Source: Acanthochlamys bracteata
Lineage: Eukaryota > Streptophyta > Magnoliopsida > Pandanales > Velloziaceae
Assembly: GCA_019914995.1 (NCBI GenBank)
Contig: CM034129.1
Span: 2,617,725-2,681,724, forward strand
Reading direction: 5' to 3'
Length of the DNA: 64,000 nt
Shown here: positions 1-12,162 of the stretch, piece by piece
Layout of the letters: every line of letters begins with the position of its first letter
Numbering within the stretch: position 1 is the stretch's first letter
Notes under the pieces: model-generated
Seen by the model: the letters and a program-made list of their open reading frames with translations, nothing else
The model's database searches: none
What the model was told of the DNA's origin: nothing
Made by a program: the position numbers and the translations under genes

Positions 1-2818
1 AACTCACTGCTTTGTTTTATTTATCACTCCTTTGTCAATTAGAGACTTGCTTTTGGTGCTCGAAGAAACAGATACCTAATGGAGGACTGAGGTGTTTGGA
101 ACCAAGGTTTCGAATTGTAGAAGATTAACTATGTTTCGTGGTTGATTCTTTCTCCTGGAAATCGTTCACTCATTTAAAAGCAATCTCTCTCGCTGTTCGT
201 CGGGATCCAATTCGTCACTGATTGTTCTTTTTTTATGTACGGATTAGATCAACTAGCTTGCAGAATCTTCTCAGTTTAATGGCTGGTAAGTGGTGCATGA
301 TTCGACATAAAGTGGTGGTCTAAACTTTAATGGTAAAGCTCTTTAGTGGAAAATGGTGACATGAAGTAAACTATTCTATTCTTAAATCCTACTGTCATGT
401 TCAATTTAGTTCCTTAACAAACAACAACTGAACCTCGTCGTGGTTTGTTGGACACTTTTTTGGGCTTGCAGCCAGTCTTTCCTAAACGCAGAGCTCTTAC
501 TGAGTGAAGAAACTTTAGGCTGTCATTCAGCAAATAATCAAGAACTATTCAACTACGAGTGGATTCATCCTCATATTTGTCCGTCTTTGCGACAGTGAGC
601 GTTGTTGGACGTGAGCTCAACTATTGTTGTGATCGAATTTTTTTTACCAATATCAGCTTAGTGCGCTCTTACCGTACTAAAGAAGCCAAATATTGGATCT
701 GTTTGAGACCTCCTGTAAAGGCAAGTTTGCTGGCGCCACTGTAATAGAATCGGACTTGACTGATCTTTAATAGATATATTGTTCCAGAAATTAATTAATT
801 CTTCACCGACAGTGAGGATTTAGTGTTGCTCTTGTCCCTTTCACTAAAGCTTTTATTGGGCAATTTTTTATGGCCACGTCATGTAATAAAAATTATTTTG
901 GAATTCGACCGATGCTAGAGTTTGCTTTTAATATGCGATAGAAGTATCCAATTATTGAAGTTGTGGACCACTCAACTCATTCTTTAGCTTCAGATGCAGG
1001 CTCCACAAGGCCGATCTTTTAGAGAAGCAATAACTCAAACTGTACTCCATCCGTATTATAAAATCAGTGACAATTTTGTGTACCATTGTTTTTTTGTCTG
1101 TTTTCTCTAAAACATAATGCATACTGATTTAAACAAAGCTGGCAAAAGAACTGTTTGAAGGTACCGCTGATCCAAGCCATCTATTCGTAATTTATATAGC
1201 TTGTTGCTGCTTGATATTAGTTGCATTTGTACTTGATATAACTGTTTCGGTAGGATGTTGACTTAAGCAAGCATTATCTATATTAATTTTGTATTCCGAC
1301 AGTGTCATCTTTCAGTAATTTTCTTTCGCACATTTAATATCAAAAACTCTTAACAAGTAATGGACCTTTCTTGAAATCTCACACATGCAACAAAATTTTT
1401 TCTTCGGGTTTAGAATTTATTTATCATATTCCTGTATAATGTTCAGGTGTTGTTTTTTTTTAAGTATCCGGTAACATACTAGCGTTCATATAAATTGTTA
1501 TTCCAAGTTTTTCTAATTTATTGGGAGCCATTTATTCTCCCAACTAACTTGAGAGATGAATAAATGGACCACTGTTCCATGGAGGAATGTTATAGAGAAT
1601 CCATCATGTTAACGCAACTGGTTGTTAATTATAGTAGCTTAATGAATGCTCATAAGCATTTTACAGTCATAAATAATGACATTTATATTGAAATTATGAG
1701 CTAAAAAATGTCTTGGTTACGAAAATAAGTTGTGATTTTATTCAATGAAAAGAACTTCCATCCCAGTGAAGAAACAGTTGATAGTAACTCATAAAGAGAC
1801 TCGACAACAACCTGGTATACAACACTTTCCACTCGCTCTTCTTTTGCTTTCTTTCTTTTTCAGCTTGTTCTTTTTCCACATTGCATCTACTTTTTCTTTG
1901 GTAAAATAGATATAGAACAGTGAAAGAAGAAAGCGAAAGACCTCCAAAATCCAAAGAAGAAAAAGAAAGGTATCCTTGCTTGTTCCCCATTAGAGAGAGA
2001 TGGAACAAAGGCACACAGGCATGACAAAAACCCCCCTACTTCTTCTCTCCTTGGTTTTCTTCGTTTGGTCATCTGTGTGAGCTCCGCTGCATGCACTTGT
2101 TATTTGTTGTTATGTTGCTTGGCTTGCCCGTTTCCACCCGTCTGTTACCAGCTTGTCTTCTTGGACAGCAACAACTCGAAATTTTCTCCGCCTTCTGTTT
2201 TGTCTTGACTAGTTAATTCCTCACCCGTGAACCACAGAACCAAACCATAGAAATGATTCAGATACAAGAAAACAATAGATAGTCAAGGCACTCTCAAGGA
2301 ATACCCGATTGTTTTCATGCAACGATGTACGCTTTAGAGCAGCAGGAGAAGTAAAAAGGAGCTATTTTTACTGGTTCTTATTGAGCTTTTTTCCCTTATT
2401 CCAGCTAGGAGACTGGGATTCTCTAGTGTTCATTTCAGCCGTGTAGCTAGTTAGGTTAGATTTTGTCTTCTACAATATAATGCACTTGAAAACTCGAGAA
2501 CTAGTTAGTCTACTTTCTTAGTTTTGGGTTCTCTTAAGCATTGAAGGTCTCCTTTTTGCTTGTTTGCTTTGATGTTCCTGCTATTTAGTGTAAAGTTCAG
2601 TTGATCTTAGTAGATTATCATTTTCCTAGCTTTATTAGTTGTTTATTGCTCCACTCTTTTGGACTGCACTATTTGAGAGAGTACAAACTACTCTCACTGA
2701 AGTAACTTGTTTCTCTGCATCTGTAGAAGGAAAGGGCAGACTGTGTTCTCTGTTTACTGCTTTAAGGTTTCTACCAAAGGTTGGAATTTGTTGTTGAAGC
2801 TTGGAAGAATATTATTCG
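1..2818. other. Left flank, no recognised gene; probable promoter/5' leader
   Basis: I recognise no protein in this 2.8 kb. The only long frames (for example one at 559-744) match no family I know. The right half (about 1980-2200) is pyrimidine-rich with a leader-like composition and probably holds the promoter and 5' UTR of the receptor-like kinase that starts at 2819. A short acceptor-ATG-donor arrangement lies at 262-286 (gcag, then ATG GCT G, then gtaagt) and could be a small spliced exon, but I cannot find a partner exon. The rest is AT-rich with no visible repeat structure. Confidence 0.4.
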
Positions 2819-5800
2819 ATGGCCATTAAAATCTCTTCATCCTATCTTCTCATCTTGTTTGTGGTCTTGGTCATGATTCCTTGCACTTCTCAGCTGCAAT
2901 CTTCGCAATCTTGGTCTCTGCTAAGAATCAAACTTTTGCTAAACAATCCAAAAGTTTTGAGCAGCTGGAACAGCACCACTGACTTCTGCTACTCTGAGTC
3001 TAGCCCCTTGGTGACCGTTGTCTGCTATGAAGAAACTATCACTCAGCTCCACATCATAGGTGATGATGGTTCACCACCATTGCCCAAATCGTTCTCCATC
3101 GATTCATTCTTTACCACCCTTGCTCGACTACCGGACGTAAAAGTTCTGACCTTGGCATCACTAGGTATATGGGGTCCTTTGCCGGAAAAGATTTCACGGT
3201 TAGGTTCATTGGAGATAGTTAACATGAGCTCAAATTACTTGTATGGTGCCATTCCGAAAGAAGTTGGTGAACTGAGACATCTGCAAACATTGATTCTTGA
3301 GCATAACATGTTTAATGGCCAAGTTCCTGTTTGGTTAAGTAAGTTGCAATTGGTGGTTCTGAACTTGAAGAATAACAGCCTCATCGGACCACTACCTGAT
3401 TCCTTTGGAGCTTTAATTACACTCAGAGTGCTTCAGTTGTCATCGAATAACTTAACTGGTAATTTGCCGGATCTTAGTGGCTTGGTTAATCTTGAAGTGC
3501 TTGATTTGGAAGGCAACTTGTTTGGACCTCAATTCCCAGCTCTGGGAAAGAAGCTGGTTATACTTATGTTGAGAAATAACCAGTTTGCTGGCAGTTTGCC
3601 TTCAGAGATCAGCTCTTGTTATTTGCTTGAGCATTTGGATGTATCTTCTAATAGATTTGTTGGAACATTTTTTCCATCTCTGCTGACTCTGCCTTCGATC
3701 CGGTATCTTAATATTTCGAGGAACCGATTCACTGGAATGCTATTTCAGAATATGTCATGTAGTGACAACCTTCACGTTGCAGATTTTTCATTTAATCTTT
3801 TGATAGGGGACTTACCTACATGTTTATCTGCAACTGATAAAGTGATTATGTATTCAGAGAATTGTTTAGTTAGCAATGCTCAGAGCCAGCATCCGTTGCC
3901 CCTTTGCAGAACTCAGGCTTTGGCTGTTGGGATTTTGCCTCACAAGGAAAAGCAGAAATCATCACACAAGGCAATCCTCGTAGCATGTGTTGTCATTGGA
4001 ATTCTTGTGAGTGCTTGTCTTGTGGGCTTGGCAATCATTTTTGCTCTGAGAAGAGTTCATGCAGGAAGAGCAATGAAAAGGCCTCCGAGTAGGTTAACAG
4101 AGAATCCTTCCAACGGATATCCTTCCAAGTTGCTGGCTGATGCAAGTAATGTCTCCACCTTAATTATCCTATGTTAAAAGAACATTATACGCTAAATTAA
4201 TGCTAAAAATGTGGATTAATTTTGCTTCACTTTTATACTACATGAAATTGCATGCATAGCAAAGTCTGCAGAAACTCATGTTGGTTCTTGATTTGGCATC
4301 ATGTTGAGAGTTTATGCATATCTAATACCCTTTGAATGTTTGAGTTTGTGTTCATGTTCAATTAATACTCAGCACAATGTTGACTTTACGGTTTTCGTTT
4401 TTTGGACTTAAAAAGGATATATATCACAAACAATGAAGCTGGGGGCACTTGGAATTCCCCCATATCGATCGTTTTCCTTGGAAGAGCTTGAAGCAGCTAC
4501 CAACAACTTTGAAACAGGAAGTTTCATGGGGGAAGGATGTCATGGTCAGGTATGCAGTCTCTCATTTGCTATGTCCACTAGGTAATGAGTTTTTGATGAT
4601 ATAGGTCTCTAAGCATACACTAGAATTGGTGTTTTGACAATCTTTCTAATGCAGGAACTAGTGTTTTATTCCCTGCATGAACTTTAGATGTCTTCTCAGC
4701 ATGCCATGGTTTTCCTAGTAATCTTTTCCTATCAAGTAAATGCAGTAATTAATAAATGTAAATATAGAAACTCAAGTAAAGGCAGTAATTAACATTTGAT
4801 AGGGAAGGACTAGTCGGTTCCATGGATTTATGTGCCAATGATTTATATGTATTCCACACTTTTACAAAGACATTGACATGAAGTAAATGATTTTCAGATG
4901 TACAAGGGGCAACTCAAGGATGGCTCTCTGGTTGCAATAAGATGCTTAAAGCTTAAGAAAAGCCATAGTTCCCAGAACTTTAACCGGCATATTGAATTGA
5001 TCTCAAAGCTGAGACATCGCCATTTAGTCAGTGCCCTTGGACACTGCTTTGAGTATTATCTGGACGACTCCAGTGTTAGTAGATTGTTTCTCATCTTTGA
5101 ATATGTATCAAATGGCACACTGAGAAGCATTGTTACAGGTTAGTCAGACTGTACTCTTCCTCCCCCAGTGTAATATGTGCTCTTCTGATGTTTTAAAATA
5201 TTTGAACAATAGATGATGTTGGAGGACAGAAATTTACATGGACGCAGAGAATTTCTGTAGCTATAGGCGTTCTGAGAGGAATCCAATTCTTGCATACTGG
5301 AATCATTCCTGGACTGTTTGGCAATGACTTGAAAACAACAAATATCCTCTTAGACCAGAACCTTGTTGCGAAAATAAGCAGTTACAATTTGCCAGTACTA
5401 TCGGAGAACATAAAGAATGAGGTAAACTTTTGATTATTTTCTTATCTTTATTGAGCCCCAATCTTCTTTCATCCTTTCTGCCATTACGGGTGCCCTATCA
5501 TTTGTGCGGTTGTTGAGACCCCTTCCGTTTTGCTATAGCATCTGATCGACAGTTCTCTATTGGATGCTTGTAGGTTATACTTGGAGGTTCCTCCAATGGT
5601 TCAAAGGATCCTAAAGGGTATTATTCTTTTCTTTTTGTTTTTGTTTTTTTTTTTTTTTTTTGGGTGCACAATGGTAGCAATGATCAATTTATTTTAAAAG
5701 AGAACCAAAATCTTTTAGGAGGTGCTCATTTGTAAGGAGCTGCTTTGGATGGTGGGAAGTTACCTCTGTAATTCTGTGTGCTGGAAAAACACTTAAAACA

Positions 5801-6447
5801 CTTAGGACCATTTTCTTTTTGTATTTCTGCCTTGACTAGCTTAATGTGATTAATTAATTATACAGGACGCATCTTGTTAACAAGTTATTTCTTGCCATAA
5901 TACTTCTCATGTATAACTTTATTATTTGCAGGTCAAAACATGGAGAGAAAACTGATATCTATAATTTCGGCGTAATCTTATTGGAAATCTTATCTGGAAG
6001 GGCAATAGCATCTCCAAGTGAAGTAAACTATGTGAAAGATCAGGTATGCTTGTTATACATGGGGAAATCCAGTACTAGCCAATTTACATATCTGCTTTTT
6101 CTTCTTTATGAGATTTTTGTCTGGAGCCAAAAAATGGTACGGTACTTAATTTGTGCTGCATATGGTAGCTGCAAACAAGCATAGCTGTCAACGAGGCTTC
6201 TAGGAGGAGCATAGTGGATCCCGTGATTCACAAGGCTTGCCCTGAGGAATCACTGAATACTGTGGTTGAGATCTGCATTCGATGCCTGTCCAGGGAGCCA
6301 ACAGAGAGGCCTTCAGTTGAGGACGTCCTCTGGAACTTGCAGTTTGCTGCTCAGGTCCAAGATGGATGGCGAGGAGATTCTGTGAGCAGTGAGGGATCAC
6401 CATTGTCGACATCTCTTCAACCTCCCCAGTCACCTCCTCTTCCTTGA
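2819..6447 (+). CDS. LRR receptor-like pseudokinase (At3g03770-like)
   Basis: Seven exons by my reading: 2819-4145, 4416-4549, 4898-5138, 5213-5421, 5574-5617, 5932-6043, 6169-6447. All junctions keep phase and give 781 aa. The start is the ATG at 2819, which opens a signal peptide (about 1-28, LLILFVVLVMIP). Leucine-rich repeats of the plant LxxLxLxxNxLxGxIP type fill about residues 100-365, a single membrane helix lies near 384-410, and a kinase-like domain runs from about 465 to 760. Key catalytic residues are missing: the VAIK lysine is arginine (VAIR), the HRD loop reads GNDLKTTNILLD, and the DFG position reads SYNLP. A pseudokinase that signals through partners at the plasma membrane is therefore the best call. 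This matches the Arabidopsis group annotated 'probable inactive LRR receptor kinase'. The kinase part is spread over six short exons as in many LRR-RLKs. The ligand is unknown. The 3' end converges with UBC2. Confidence 0.92.
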
Positions 6448-7809
6448 TATGACCACAGCAGCACTATGGTGACTTTAGCAGGTGTTACCAACTGCCTTTA
6501 AAGTGAGAGTTTATTTGCATTTCTTATATCGACTTAGGGCGTGTTTCAAATGCCCGTAACTGAGTTACGTGAAAGTGACAAATGAGAAGTGAAGTTTCTT
6601 GAAAAATAAGTTGAAAGTGGAGTTTAGTTTTTATGTTTTAATTGATTGTTGAAGTGGGTTGGAAGTGAATTTAAAAAAAAATATATAGTGGAACTTGAGT
6701 TCCACTTGTATAGAATTGGGAACTCGAATTTTCAGTTCTATTTGCAATTGAAACAAAGGAAGTGAGTAGAACTCTAATTGTGGCGGGAGAAAGTAGAGTT
6801 CCACTCACTTGAAACACGCCCTTAATATTTTTATTTTCCCACATTGGATCTGCTGCCCTTAAGTTGAGTGCTCAAAGTGTGCATCTGTTAAAGCAGCAAT
6901 GCTACGTTTTTCTCAGCAGTAGTAACCACACAAACGATCAACATCGTTTTCCATCTTGACAATCTATAAAATATGTTCGCACCTTTCTTGTTTGCATGAG
7001 CACTAAGAATCCCTCATATAACCATTTTTCATAGTTACAATTCAAGTCCCTGTGGTGCCTCCGTTTACACTCCTGCTGTACATTTCGGAGTACTTGATTG
7101 GGTTTTCCATGTTAGGTAAATCTGTTAAGCACCTTCACCTTCAAGAAGTAAGTTGCCAATCAAGGATTGCAAGAAGAAAGCATGCAAGAGATGCTGACAT
7201 TTGTCAGAGTTGAGCCACTGCTCCGGTCGTTGTGCAAATATAAGCCTATTGTGCTTTGATCCTTATGTAAGCAAGCGTACATTCCCTACATTCCCTTCAG
7301 ATATGCCAAGATAAGATGAGATGAGAAGAGCCTCTCTCGCGGGTTTGTAGTTATGTCTTCAACATTGCTAGCTGAAATCAAGTGTTAATGTTTTAAAGCA
7401 ACGAAAATCATTCCGATGCCCCTGACAAGCGGAAGTTCATTTGCAGTTAATCCACCGCTAACATGATTGCACAGAGAAAAAATTTATGGGGAAATTTCTG
7501 CACTTTAGAAGCGAAAGGGATACGTCTTCCTAAAAGAGCTTCCAACCAAACGAACTACCGGCTCCAGATGCCAACCAAGCAGCTTCTTTACCTATGAATC
7601 TATGATGCTGGACACACAATATGAGATACCTAGCTGATATTACATTAGACAACGAAACTAAATGACACAACTGAAAATCATTTTTTTTTTTAATGTCAAG
7701 CAAGTACCATATATCTCAGAAATGAATAAATGGCAGTAACGTACTAACATCCACACATAAGAGGCCATCTTGAGGCATTCTCCTCGATCGAAATGAAAGC
7801 AACAACTAC
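6448..7809. other. Convergent 3' flanks of LRR pseudokinase and UBC2
   Basis: Between two genes that point at each other. It holds both 3' UTRs and the MITE at 6537-6821. I see no additional coding sequence. Confidence 0.6.
6537..6821. mobile_element. Tourist/PIF-Harbinger-like MITE, family 1 copy 1
   Basis: A 285 bp element with terminal inverted repeats GGGCGTGTTTCAAATG at the left and CACTTGAAACACGCCC at the right. It is flanked on both sides by TTA (6534-6536 and 6822-6824), a 3 bp target duplication of the PIF/Harbinger type. There is no coding capacity. It sits about 90 bp after the pseudokinase stop codon, so probably inside its 3' UTR. Sister copies lie at 16203-16497 and 34121-34417. 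Confidence 0.85.
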
Positions 7810-10646
7810 TTAATCAGCATTCCAGCTTTGTTCCACGATGTCACGAACTCTACGATTGTACTCCCGCTTGTTCTCACTGAACAATCGAGCAGCCTCTGAA
7901 TTTGCTGGAGAATTCGGGTTTGGATCACAGAGCAGCGACTGGACGAAAAGGAGATGAAAAGTAAACAAAAGGAAGCAGTTAGCAACTAAAAACAAAGGAA
8001 ATAATTACTTGTAGAATATCTCTTCAGACAGGCAACAGTGGAATTAATAATTAGCTTTTTTATTATGCAATATACTGCATAGCGTACTGGAGATCCAAAG
8101 AAGTACAATTTCGATAAACCTGTTACTCAAAGTTTCTTTATTACCATCAACATTAGATGAAAGGAGAAGTCAGTTGTGCTATACTTTTGTAGATATCATT
8201 CAGTACTTCAAGAACTAGAAATCAAATTGAGTTGTTTGCTTCTCTTTTCAACCTAAGACCATCAACCATGCCTATTGTAGCCCACTACACGATGCCTTCT
8301 ACCAATCTTAAGGTAAGTTTTCAACATACAGAAAATAAGACATATCACTTGCCTGGCAATGATCCTTGCTCTACGGAGCTTTAAAATTTGTAATAATTAA
8401 TGCAAGGTCAGATTGGACTTGGAAGCGGAAGAAGAAACCAAGACGAAGTGCTGAGCATACCTGAATGGAAGTCAATATTGCAGCAACATCATATATTGGA
8501 CTCCACTGATTTTGCAATATATCTAAGCAGATACTTCCATCTGCATATACTGCAGAAGCAATAAATCAAAATTAGGAGATAAACCAATTTATTATGTTAT
8601 TATACACAGCTCAGTAGCTCACAAATGAAAGAGGAAAAAAGGAAACAACATAATGGCTCTCCTTTAGGAGATGCTCTGTGAATAGAGTACAGAGTAAATT
8701 GGTCAGACAATCTAAAAAGCTTCACTATTGAAGATAATAACAACAAGCTCACCAAACCTAGTCCAAAGATTTTGACTTACTATTTGGATGAAACATTCGC
8801 GACACAAATCTAACAGTTGGTGGCTTATTGGGATAATCTTCTGTAAACTGCAGTGTCAGTTTAAATGTCCCTACATCAAGAGAAAATGACAAGTCAGTAA
8901 CATTACACCCAAATATGAAAAGCAAGAAGTTGGGTAAAGCTAGGTTCCGCAATCTGGTGGGAGTCAAACAGGACAAAAATTCCAAAGTGAGACATCCTAG
9001 CAAAGACTCATGTCTCTCAAAAGTAAAAGTACCGAGTAGACGGAGTACTTCAATCATACTGTAATTCAATCATGTGCATCTGCACTGCACATAACTACTG
9101 AATGCGGCAAAGGTTTTGGGCTAAAGTACATACTACAGCAAGTAAGTATGAAAAGCTAAAAGCAATCTATGTCCACTAAGTATACTATTTATCAGATTAT
9201 CCGACTTAGCACTTATCAGAAACAAGGCAAATTTCATGGTGATGCTGATAAATAACAAATGAGGCAAAACACACAGATGTATTCTTTTCTTTTCAAAATC
9301 ATGTAGGATAATACTATCAGGACAGCAGAATTTTCTACTAATGTACTGCAGTGAATCGCAAGTAACAGCATACTTTGCAAAAATAGGTGCAGAAGCTATG
9401 GAACATTTTAATAATTCTCACGAAGTTATGAATAATTCACTTTAAACATCTCAAGCACCAATTTGAAGTCACAACAATACTAGGAACAAAAAGAACAAAG
9501 TCTTATTTCATGAAGTGCAGTTGTCTAATTGCAAATATCTGCTACGAAATTGCCACAACAGCGGTAATTGGCAAATGTACAGGTTAAGCACCACACTCCT
9601 TTTATTCATCACCACAGTCAAGAGACAATTTGGCCATCAAAAATGCTGTAGCAAAACGGGTAACTAGCCTAACCTGTGATAATTCGTTTAACAATGGCAT
9701 GCAATCCAAACCTACCAAAAAGCCAGAAAGTTTGGTTCCAACTTTTACGCATATCAAGCCAAACCTTTGCTTCAACTTAAGCAGGCTAGAGCTAAAGCCT
9801 TCCCCTTTACCCAACTTTTAAGCATATCAAGCCCCATCATTAGTCCAACAACAACTACTACTACAAACTAAGCCTTTATGCCACTTGAGGGGGGTCGGCT
9901 ACATGAAACGGTTTTTTTTCATTCCGTTTGATTATACACCGAATTCAACGAAAGATCGAATTCCTTTATATCCTTCACCACCAGGCCCACCACTCTAAAC
10001 CAAATTAGGATTAGTCTACAGTTTCTCATAAAGTGTTAACTAGAATAGCATCACTCTTATACACTGTAGCCCAAGACATGTCCGTACCATCTAAGCTTAC
10101 CTTCACTTCACTAGTCCTTGATCGACACTACAGTTGCATGTTGGCGTATAAACTCATGTCCCAACCATCTAAGCGCGACCTTTAGTCCACCTCAAGTAAA
10201 AAAATTTAAAATTAAAGCGCCATATTTTAATTATCAAACTACAACTTCGCATTTCTCCGAAATATTCTGAAAATATTACAGCTTTCACCTCACCTTTATC
10301 CTTAATACTCCACCAAACAGAAACTTCCTATCCAACTAAAATTTCAATGAATACAACAATCAAAGACAATTCGAACAAGTTCCAGAGACGGAGATCAGAA
10401 ATTCACTCACCTCCATCCCAAGGAGTATCGTCAGGTCTGCAATCAACACCAACCGAACCACGTCAACGCATAAAAAAATACAGAAACACAACTTCTTACA
10501 GGAAAGTAAAGAATTACTTACCCGAATATAACCGCGTTCCAAAGCATGATGTTATTTTCATGTGGAGCTCCGCTAATACCTGCAGGCGGGTCTTGCTGCA
10601 ACCTTTTGAAGTCCCTCATCAACCTCTTCCTCGCCGGCGTCGACAT
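7810..10646 (-). CDS. UBC2: Ubiquitin-conjugating enzyme E2, RAD6/UBC2 type
   Basis: Five exons on the minus strand: 10646-10522, 10436-10411, 8870-8781, 8549-8461, 7938-7810. They join in phase to 152 aa, exactly the plant UBC1/2/3 length. The protein opens [20 protein letters not shown] and contains the HPN motif and the catalytic cysteine in SICLDIL (Cys88). It ends EQSWNAD. Plants' RAD6-type E2s act with the HUB1/2 E3 ligases in histone H2B mono-ubiquitination and in DNA-damage tolerance, in nucleus and cytosol. The 1.5 kb second intron carries an RTE LINE fragment. The leader is GA/CT-rich, and paired site II-like boxes (TTGGGCTT and AAGCCCAA) lie upstream at 10866-10888. Which of the near-identical UBC1/2/3 paralogues this is cannot be decided here. 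Confidence 0.96.
9838..10200 (-). mobile_element. RTE-clade LINE 3'-end fragment in UBC2 intron 2
   Basis: Read on the minus strand, the region ends in the tail shared by plant RTE LINEs and Au-type SINEs: GTAGCCGACCCC, then AAGGCTTAGTTTG and a run of GTAGTAGTTGTTGTTG. Upstream, two separate stretches translate as LRWLGH and LRWYGHV, matching the LRWFGH motif near the C-terminus of the RTE reverse transcriptase protein. A KDIKEFDL-like piece lies between them and the tail. The fragment is strongly truncated at its 5' end, and the repeated LRWxGH block suggests an internal duplication or two overlapping insertions. It lies in the same orientation as UBC2. Confidence 0.65.
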
Positions 10647-11438
10647 CTCCAATCTCTCTCTTTCTATTTCTCTACAGAGAGAGATGGAGGTGAAGAAGAA
10701 AGGGAGAGAGACGAGAGAGGTTTGGTTTGGTCACTGGTGTTTGTTCGAGAATGTCCTGCCACAGAAAGCGAAAGAGAAAGAGAGAGCGACTAATTTTATC
10801 GCTTTCAATCAATCAAAGAGTGATTGGATGATCTGATTCTAATCTGATCACTCGCTCGTTTCTAGTTGGGCTTGCCGCTAAAGCCCAATTGTTAGGAAAC
10901 GCTATCACAGTCTAGCTTGCACTCAGCAATTCATCTCAAAATGGAGCGTGTTTTGATTTGTAAAAATTAAGTTATATAAAACTGAACCAATGAAAAATAA
11001 ATTAAAATAAATTAATAAATTTGGAATTAAGATTTTAAAAATAAGTTCAAATTAAAAATTTTATAAGAGAAAGTAAATTCTGTTACATTGAAACGAGTAC
11101 TTATCAAGTGCAGATAAGAAGAAGAGTAAGAAATAAAACAAAAAATCTAAGTTCGGTGGGCGCGTAGAAAGCTCATTCTCTGCAAAGAGCTTTACTGCAC
11201 TCGATGAGGGTGCGTTTATTTTAAGATAATTTGAGTTTTATAAAATAAATTTAAAATTAAATTTAAAATTTAAAATATTTAATTAAAATAATTTTTTATA
11301 CTTATTTTATATTAATAATACATTTTAAAATTAAATTAAAAAATTTAATAAAAAATTATTTTAATTTTTTTTTTACTAAAAATAAATTAAAAAATAAAAT
11401 TTTTGGCGTAGAAAAACACGTCCTGAAGCGTAAAGCTT
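10647..11438. other. UBC2 promoter region and AT-rich spacer
   Basis: Contains the UBC2 leader, with GA/CT-rich runs from about 10660 to 10790, and site II-like boxes at 10866-10888. An AT-rich stretch at about 11208-11424 has weakly matching ends (GGTGCGTTT and a reversed ACGTGTTTT) and is probably a decayed foldback element. No gene seen. Confidence 0.5.
10866..10888. promoter_or_regulatory. Paired inverted site II-like boxes upstream of UBC2
   Basis: TTGGGCTT (10866-10873) and AAGCCCAA (10881-10888) form an inverted pair about 220 bp upstream of the UBC2 ATG. TGGGCY site II elements bind TCP factors and are common before plant housekeeping and proliferation genes. The match is to the motif only. 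Confidence 0.5.
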
Positions 11439-11855
11439 GTGCCACAACTCAACAACCGCGCCTTTCATTTACAGATAACCTTCCAAGAAATGCAAGGACC
11501 ATCCACTAGCTTCCTGCATTGTCAATGCATTGCATGGATTCCAAGCTCAAACCTTCACCTGACAAAACCAGCAGCGCTCGCCAAACCCTCCGGCAGTACT
11601 AGCTCTGCTGCTGCCGCAACAGTTGCTAGTAATGGACCGTCTTGTGGAGCGTGTAAGTTGTTGCAGCGCAAGTGTTTATGGGTTTGTGTCTTTGCTTCAA
11701 CTTACCATACAGATCAAGGAGCAGAAAGGTATGCCCGCGCATGCACAACTTTTTTGGATCAAGTAATGTTTCAAAACTGCTGGCAATTGTGCCAACAGTA
11801 TCCAGCAGGCATTATGATGCAGCGGCCACTGGGTAATTTTATAATTTCGCGTTAA
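11439..11855 (+). pseudogene. LOB-domain (LBD) gene relic, possibly LBD20-related
   Basis: An open frame whose middle (about 11638-11750) reads SCGACKLLQRKCLWVC, fitting the LOB-domain zinc-finger-like C-x2-C-x6-C-x3-C block. It is followed by VFAS..H.DQGAERYA, which resembles the conserved FAPYFDSxQGAxxFA segment. After that the match fades: the GAS block and the coiled-coil LxxLQ helix are not found, and the frame stops within about 35 codons. An alanine/serine-rich stretch before the finger is typical of class I LBD proteins. LBD proteins are DNA-binding transcription factors; this copy lacks most of the domain and is probably dead. In Arabidopsis LBD20 is, as I recall, next to the orthologue of the pseudokinase to the left, so this may be its remains. 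A short expressed divergent LBD cannot be excluded. Confidence 0.6.
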
Positions 11856-12162
11856 AAAAGGTAAGATAATTGTTATAAATTAAAATTATTAGATTTATTT
11901 TTAGGTGAAATTACGAAAAACTTAAAAAATACACGATGAAGCCTATATATTATCGCGCCAACGGAATAATTAATTGTTCGAGAAAGAAACCACCATCTCC
12001 ACGCTTCTTAACTTCTCTCTGTATTTCGTTCGTCCACGCTTTCTCCATTATTTTCTTTCACCAACTTCCGAAGCTTTTCTCTTGGCTATAAATAATCTCC
12101 CCGCCCTCTCTCGCGGAAACTTCGCTGTCATTGTTCACCATTCTTCAACATTAGGGCTTTTA

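Noticed and set aside
1742-2096. Minus-strand frames of 69-90 codons left of the pseudokinase
   Set aside because: No recognisable domain, low-complexity composition, and overlapping frames of equal quality.
10347-10793. A 148-codon plus-strand frame
   Set aside because: It runs across UBC2 exons 1 and 2 and the GA-rich leader in antisense; UBC2 explains the region.
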